A stretch of 8,121 nt of DNA, taken from NCBI GenBank assembly GCA_003151535.1, contig PLXT01000062.1, positions 1 through 8,121 of the forward strand, given 5' to 3'. The DNA comes from Methanobacterium sp. (GTDB lineage: Archaea; Methanobacteriota; Methanobacteria; Methanobacteriales; Methanobacteriaceae). The stretch's first letter is position 1. Every line of letters begins with the position of its first letter. Under the pieces are notes generated by a model that did no database searches, was not told the origin of the DNA, and saw only the letters and a program-made list of their open reading frames with translations. This document shows positions 5,154-8,121 of the stretch, one piece after another. A program made the translations under genes and the position numbers.

Positions 5154-6512
5154 ATGAGAGCTGTTATTGCAGGAACAGGAAGCGCAGTTGGTAAAACAAC
5201 CATTTCGACGGGGATAATGAGGGCGTTGTCCGATGAATTCAATGTTCAGCCATTTAAGGCAGGACCTGATTATATTGATCCCACATACCATGGCCTTGCT
5301 ACAGGGAATTTTCCGAGAAATTTGGACTCTTTCTTCATGTCTGATGCCCAGATTAGGCAAGGATTTGAAAATGGGATGAAAATTTCCGGTGCGGATTTTG
5401 GAATTGTGGAGGGGGTAAGGGGACTTTATGAGGGTATAAGTGCTTTAGAAGATGTTGGAAGTACAGCTTCTATTGCTAAAGCCCTAAATGCTCCTGTAAT
5501 TCTAATTTTAAATTCCAGAAGTCTAGTAAAAAGTGCAGCCGCAATTGTAATAGGATTTAAAACCTTGGATCCCAACATAAAAGTGGAAGGTGTAATATTA
5601 AACTATGTAAAAAATAGAAAACACTACTTGAAAGCAAAAGAGGCAGTGGAAAAACTTGCCAATACTCCAGTTATAGGGGGAATACCGCGTAGTGAAGCAA
5701 TAAGAGTAGAAGAGCGACATTTAGGTCTTGTACCTGCCATTGAACGGGATAATATTCTCCAGTTTATAGAGAAATGGGGGGCAGTTATGGCTGAAAATGT
5801 GGATTTAGATGCATTAATGGCCATAATGAAAAATTCAGACAAATTACCTAAAGGAAGAGAACCCTTATGGTTGGAAGGGAATAAAAAAAGAGTAAAAATC
5901 GGAGTAGCTTCGGATGAGGTTTTTTCATTTTACTATAAAGAAAATTTTGAGGCATTAGAATCCAACAATGCCAAAATTATCCCTTTTAGTCCCCTTCATG
6001 ACGATGAAATACCAGATGTAGATGGGATTTATATTGGTGGAGGATATCCTGAAATATTTGCTGAAGGCTTAGAATCCAACAAATCAATGCGTGAATCAAT
6101 TTATAAATATCATAATGAAGGACATCCAATATATGCTGAATGTGGCGGTCTTATGTACTTATCAAAATCTATAAATGGTAGAAATATGTGTAATGTTTTT
6201 AATTATCCTTCAAAAATGACAAAAAACGTACAAGCCCTAAGTTATGTCATATCAGAAACTCAGAAAGACAATGTAATACTTAAAAAAGGGGACATATTCA
6301 GGGGTCATGAATTTCATTATTCTAAAGTAGATATTGGTAATTCTAAACCTGAATTTGCTTTCAAAATAATTAGGGGCACAGGAATTTTTGGTTCAAATGA
6401 TGGATTGATGGCTAAAAATACTCTGGCCAGTTATGTTCATACTCATGTAGCTGCTTGCCCCCAATTTGCACTAAACTTTACTAGAAATGCATCTTCAACT
6501 GATAAGAAATAA
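5154..6512 (+). CDS. cfbB: CfbB/CbiA a,c-diamide synthase (coenzyme F430 / cobamide synthesis)
   Basis: This glutamine-dependent amidase converts the a and c acetate side chains of a tetrapyrrole to amides, using ATP. In methanogens the substrate is Ni-sirohydrochlorin on the route to coenzyme F430, the cofactor of methyl-CoM reductase; the same family acts on cobyrinate in B12 synthesis. The N-terminal dethiobiotin-synthetase-like domain has the P-loop GTGSAVGKTT (7-16) and family motifs FKAGPDYIDPTYH and RNLDSFF. The C-terminal class I glutamine amidotransferase domain has the nucleophile Cys330 in YAECGGLMYL and the partner histidine in YVHTHV (429-431). These match Cys329 and His433 recalled for bacterial CbiA. 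At 452 residues it is full length. Sequence alone does not separate CfbB from CbiA, and one enzyme may serve both routes. The start is chosen because the P-loop follows directly and no earlier in-frame ATG lies nearby. Confidence 0.9.
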   Translation: MRAVIAGTGSAVGKTTISTGIMRALSDEFNVQPFKAGPDYIDPTYHGLATGNFPRNLDSFFMSDAQIRQGFENGMKISGADFGIVEGVRGLYEGISALEDVGSTASIAKALNAPVILILNSRSLVKSAAAIVIGFKTLDPNIKVEGVILNYVKNRKHYLKAKEAVEKLANTPVIGGIPRSEAIRVEERHLGLVPAIERDNILQFIEKWGAVMAENVDLDALMAIMKNSDKLPKGREPLWLEGNKKRVKIGVASDEVFSFYYKENFEALESNNAKIIPFSPLHDDEIPDVDGIYIGGGYPEIFAEGLESNKSMRESIYKYHNEGHPIYAECGGLMYLSKSINGRNMCNVFNYPSKMTKNVQALSYVISETQKDNVILKKGDIFRGHEFHYSKVDIGNSKPEFAFKIIRGTGIFGSNDGLMAKNTLASYVHTHVAACPQFALNFTRNASSTDKK

Positions 6513-6569
6513 TCTTCTATCCAATCAAATGTTATTTCATATAATAGTTAAAATATCCGGAGGATAATC

Positions 6570-7640
6570 ATGCGTATAGCAGTAATAGCAGAGATGGCAC
6601 CTGCAAAAGCATTTATACCCATAATTAAAGAATTAGATGCCGAAATCATAGGATTAACACATGGGCATGGTGTTAAAGAATTGTTGGGTCAATACTGCAG
6701 TGAAGTTCATTCTATTGGTCAAAGTCGAGGACAAACAGCTAAAAAAAGATCTAATTCAAAGATAGCTTCACTGGTGATTGAAGATATATGGAGAGTAATC
6801 CGATCACTTAAAGGGAAGGATATAGATCTATTATTGACGTGTGGAAATGCAGGAGATGTAAGGAAAGGAATAACTGCATCTAAAATACTTAAAATACCAG
6901 ACTTACATATTGAACAGGACATATACAATCCTATCGAAATGATAGCCTTTTCTAATTTAATAACGGTTCCATCTGAACTTTATAAAAATTATGTAGTTGA
7001 GAAGTATGGATTAAATAATGTTCATGTAATTGGTGGGTATCCTATGGCCTCTTATGTAAATGATATGTCTATTGAAGATTCAAATAATATTAAAACTCGA
7101 TATGGAGTGGATGAATTTGTTGTTTTAGTATTTGGAGGAGATGTGAAGAGTGAGGATATCCCCAGAATCATACACCAAGCTGAGAAACTTGATGAGAATA
7201 TTCTGATTATACCCTTTAGATTCAGCTCAGATTTCGTGAAAAAATTCATTTCTTCATCAAAATTGAAAGTTTTAGATGGGTACATAGAGTTACCAAGTCT
7301 GATCAGTGCATCTTCATACATGATCTATGCAGCTGGTATGGGACTTACAATAGAGGCAGGAGTACTTGAAGTTCCATCCATAAAAATAGCAGGATTTCAC
7401 CGAAAACATTCAAGTGTAGATCTTGCTAGAGAGATTGGTATCCAAGTCATTGAAATAGACGATATATCAAATTCTGTGAATAATTTGAAGGTTCCAAAAG
7501 GAGAAGGGTTGATTAAAAATGGTAAAAAATCGGTTTCGAATGTTTTAGATTTGATTAATAATTATGATAAAATGAAATCCAATGTAAGTGGAGTCGGTAG
7601 TTGTAAAAAGATTTGGAATTCAAGATCTGAATTCAGATAA
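6570..7640 (+). CDS. GT-B-fold glycosyltransferase/epimerase-like protein, unknown role
   Basis: The 356-residue soluble product appears to have two Rossmann-like halves. The N-terminal half (about 1-165) opens with MRIAVIAEM, contains LLLTCGNAGDVRKG (88-100), and ends at VHVIGGYP. The C-terminal half (about 175-335) contains VVLVFGGDV (184-192) and the loop GMGLTIEAGVLEVPSI (256-271). That loop resembles the nucleotide-sugar site of MurG, DUF354 and UDP-GlcNAc 2-epimerase proteins. No membrane segment or signal peptide is visible. The start follows a strong GGAGG at 6559-6563. It lies 57 nt after cfbB with no T-run between, so co-transcription is likely. That suggests a link to cofactor synthesis, but no sugar step is known in F430 assembly. 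A role in cell-wall or other glycoside synthesis is equally possible. The donor and acceptor cannot be inferred. Confidence 0.82.
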   Translation: MRIAVIAEMAPAKAFIPIIKELDAEIIGLTHGHGVKELLGQYCSEVHSIGQSRGQTAKKRSNSKIASLVIEDIWRVIRSLKGKDIDLLLTCGNAGDVRKGITASKILKIPDLHIEQDIYNPIEMIAFSNLITVPSELYKNYVVEKYGLNNVHVIGGYPMASYVNDMSIEDSNNIKTRYGVDEFVVLVFGGDVKSEDIPRIIHQAEKLDENILIIPFRFSSDFVKKFISSSKLKVLDGYIELPSLISASSYMIYAAGMGLTIEAGVLEVPSIKIAGFHRKHSSVDLAREIGIQVIEIDDISNSVNNLKVPKGEGLIKNGKKSVSNVLDLINNYDKMKSNVSGVGSCKKIWNSRSEFR

Positions 7641-7809
7641 CCTTAATTTTCTTAATGGAATGATACGCCAACTAAATTAATCTAGAAGATATGAAATTCA
7701 AATTTAATCTTCAAGAAATTAATTTAAAGGATTTTAACCTATTAAAAATTAAATTATCTGCTTTTTAACTATTTTAAACACTTTTAAATGAGTTAAGATT
7801 GTTAGTTAT

Positions 7810-7838
7810 TTGAATTATTGCTAAATTCAATCTTTTTT
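7810..7838 (+). terminator. Hairpin plus T6, candidate terminator of the cfbB operon
   Basis: TTGAATT (7810-7816) pairs with AATTCAA (7824-7830) around a 7-nt loop, and T6 follows at 7833-7838. A competing stem, AAGATTG (7795-7801) with CAATCTT (7828-7834), uses some of the same bases. The structure lies about 170 nt after the last stop codon, so earlier T-runs may terminate first. Confidence 0.35.
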
Positions 7839-7856
7839 AGTATTTAATAGGTTCTC

Positions 7857-7887
7857 TTTATATCATCCTTTCATACACATATAAAAG
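7857..7887 (+). promoter_or_regulatory. Candidate mtd promoter (two TATA-like boxes)
   Basis: TTTATATCAT (7857-7866) and CATATAAAAG (7878-7887) both resemble archaeal TATA boxes. Starts about 25 nt downstream would give mRNA leaders of roughly 65 or 45 nt before the mtd ATG. Neither has a clear BRE, so the choice is open. Confidence 0.4.
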
Positions 7888-7953
7888 CTTAGCCATAAAA
7901 ATTAAATCAAAAAATACTTATTTGATCATTTGAATAGCAATCTTGGTGATAAA

Positions 7954-8121
7954 ATGGTTGTAAAAATAGGAATCATTAAATGCGGTAATATAGGTACCTC
8001 TCCAGTAATTGACTTATTACTTGATGAGAGGGCTGACAGACCAAACATAGATACTTGTGTAATAGGTTCTGGGGCTAAGATGAACCCAGAAGAGATCGAA
8101 AAAGCTGTACCATTAATGTTA
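7954..8121 (+). CDS. mtd: F420-dependent methylene-H4MPT dehydrogenase, N-terminal part
   Basis: Mtd interconverts methenyl- and methylene-tetrahydromethanopterin with reduced F420, a central cytoplasmic step in making methane from CO2 and H2. The first 56 codons are present and the window ends inside the gene. The N-terminus, with VVKIGIIKCGNIGTSPV, LLLDERADRPNID and GSGAKMNPEEIE, is characteristic of this highly conserved family. The family is known only from archaea with the methanopterin pathway and from few other organisms. The start follows GGTGAT (7945-7950) with three bases between. It is preceded by a long gap with its own promoter candidates, so it is probably transcribed separately from the cfbB unit. 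Confidence 0.96.
   Translation, partial: MVVKIGIIKCGNIGTSPVIDLLLDERADRPNIDTCVIGSGAKMNPEEIEKAVPLML

Larger units (their letters stand above)
7641..7953. other. 313-bp AT-rich intergenic region before mtd
   Basis: I see no gene here. It holds a T4 run (7647-7650) just after the GT-B-like gene, a T5 run (7762-7766), a hairpin followed by T6 (7810-7838), and TATA-like boxes near 7857 and 7878. The length is generous for this gene-dense window and could hold a small RNA, but nothing in the sequence specifically shows one. Confidence 0.5.

Overview
The window looks like chromosomal DNA of an AT-rich methanogenic archaeon of the order Methanobacteriales (Methanobacterium or Methanobrevibacter type; the genus cannot be fixed by eye). 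The evidence is an archaeal-type threonyl-tRNA synthetase with the archaeal editing domain, a CbiA/CfbB-type enzyme of tetrapyrrole and coenzyme F430 synthesis, and the start of mtd, a core methanogenesis gene. TATA-box promoters, Shine-Dalgarno sites of the GGAGG and GGTGAT types, and T-run ends of transcription units point the same way. I see no tRNA, rRNA, CRISPR array or insertion sequence.

Layout: (1) 1-220, leader of thrS with a short inverted repeat. (2) 221-2062, thrS, ending at a T8 run. (3) 2186-2389, minus strand, a 67-residue Cys-rich zinc-ribbon-like protein. (4) 2601-3829, a two-gene operon: a Soj/ParA-type ATPase and an overlapping 148-residue protein that starts with a ParB-like ParA-contact motif but has no ParB nucleotide or DNA-binding domains. 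(5) 3950-5068, minus strand, a radical SAM protein with a C-terminal helix-hairpin-helix domain. (6) 5154-7640, cfbB followed by a GT-B-fold glycosyltransferase/epimerase-like gene, probably one operon, with a promoter placed for a leaderless cfbB message. (7) 7641-7953, a long AT-rich gap with a terminator-like hairpin and TATA candidates, then the first 56 codons of mtd, cut by the window end.

The most interesting element is the ParA cassette. It is bracketed by two arrays of five contiguous 7-bp units (consensus TTATAAG, later units tending toward TTATAAC): 2547-2581 over the predicted transcription start of parA, and 3838-3872 just after the second gene. The downstream array lies in a near-perfect 17-bp-arm dyad. 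A ParA, a small basic partner and flanking tandem heptads recall two known systems: plasmid type Ib partition (delta/omega of pSM19035, where omega binds 7-bp heptads) and Sulfolobus SegAB. I infer a DNA-segregation module that also controls its own transcription. The repeats and the motif are directly visible; the function is inference.

From memory, thrS and mtd also lie a few genes apart in Methanothermobacter thermautotrophicus. If so, this is a conserved chromosomal neighbourhood rather than a mobile island.
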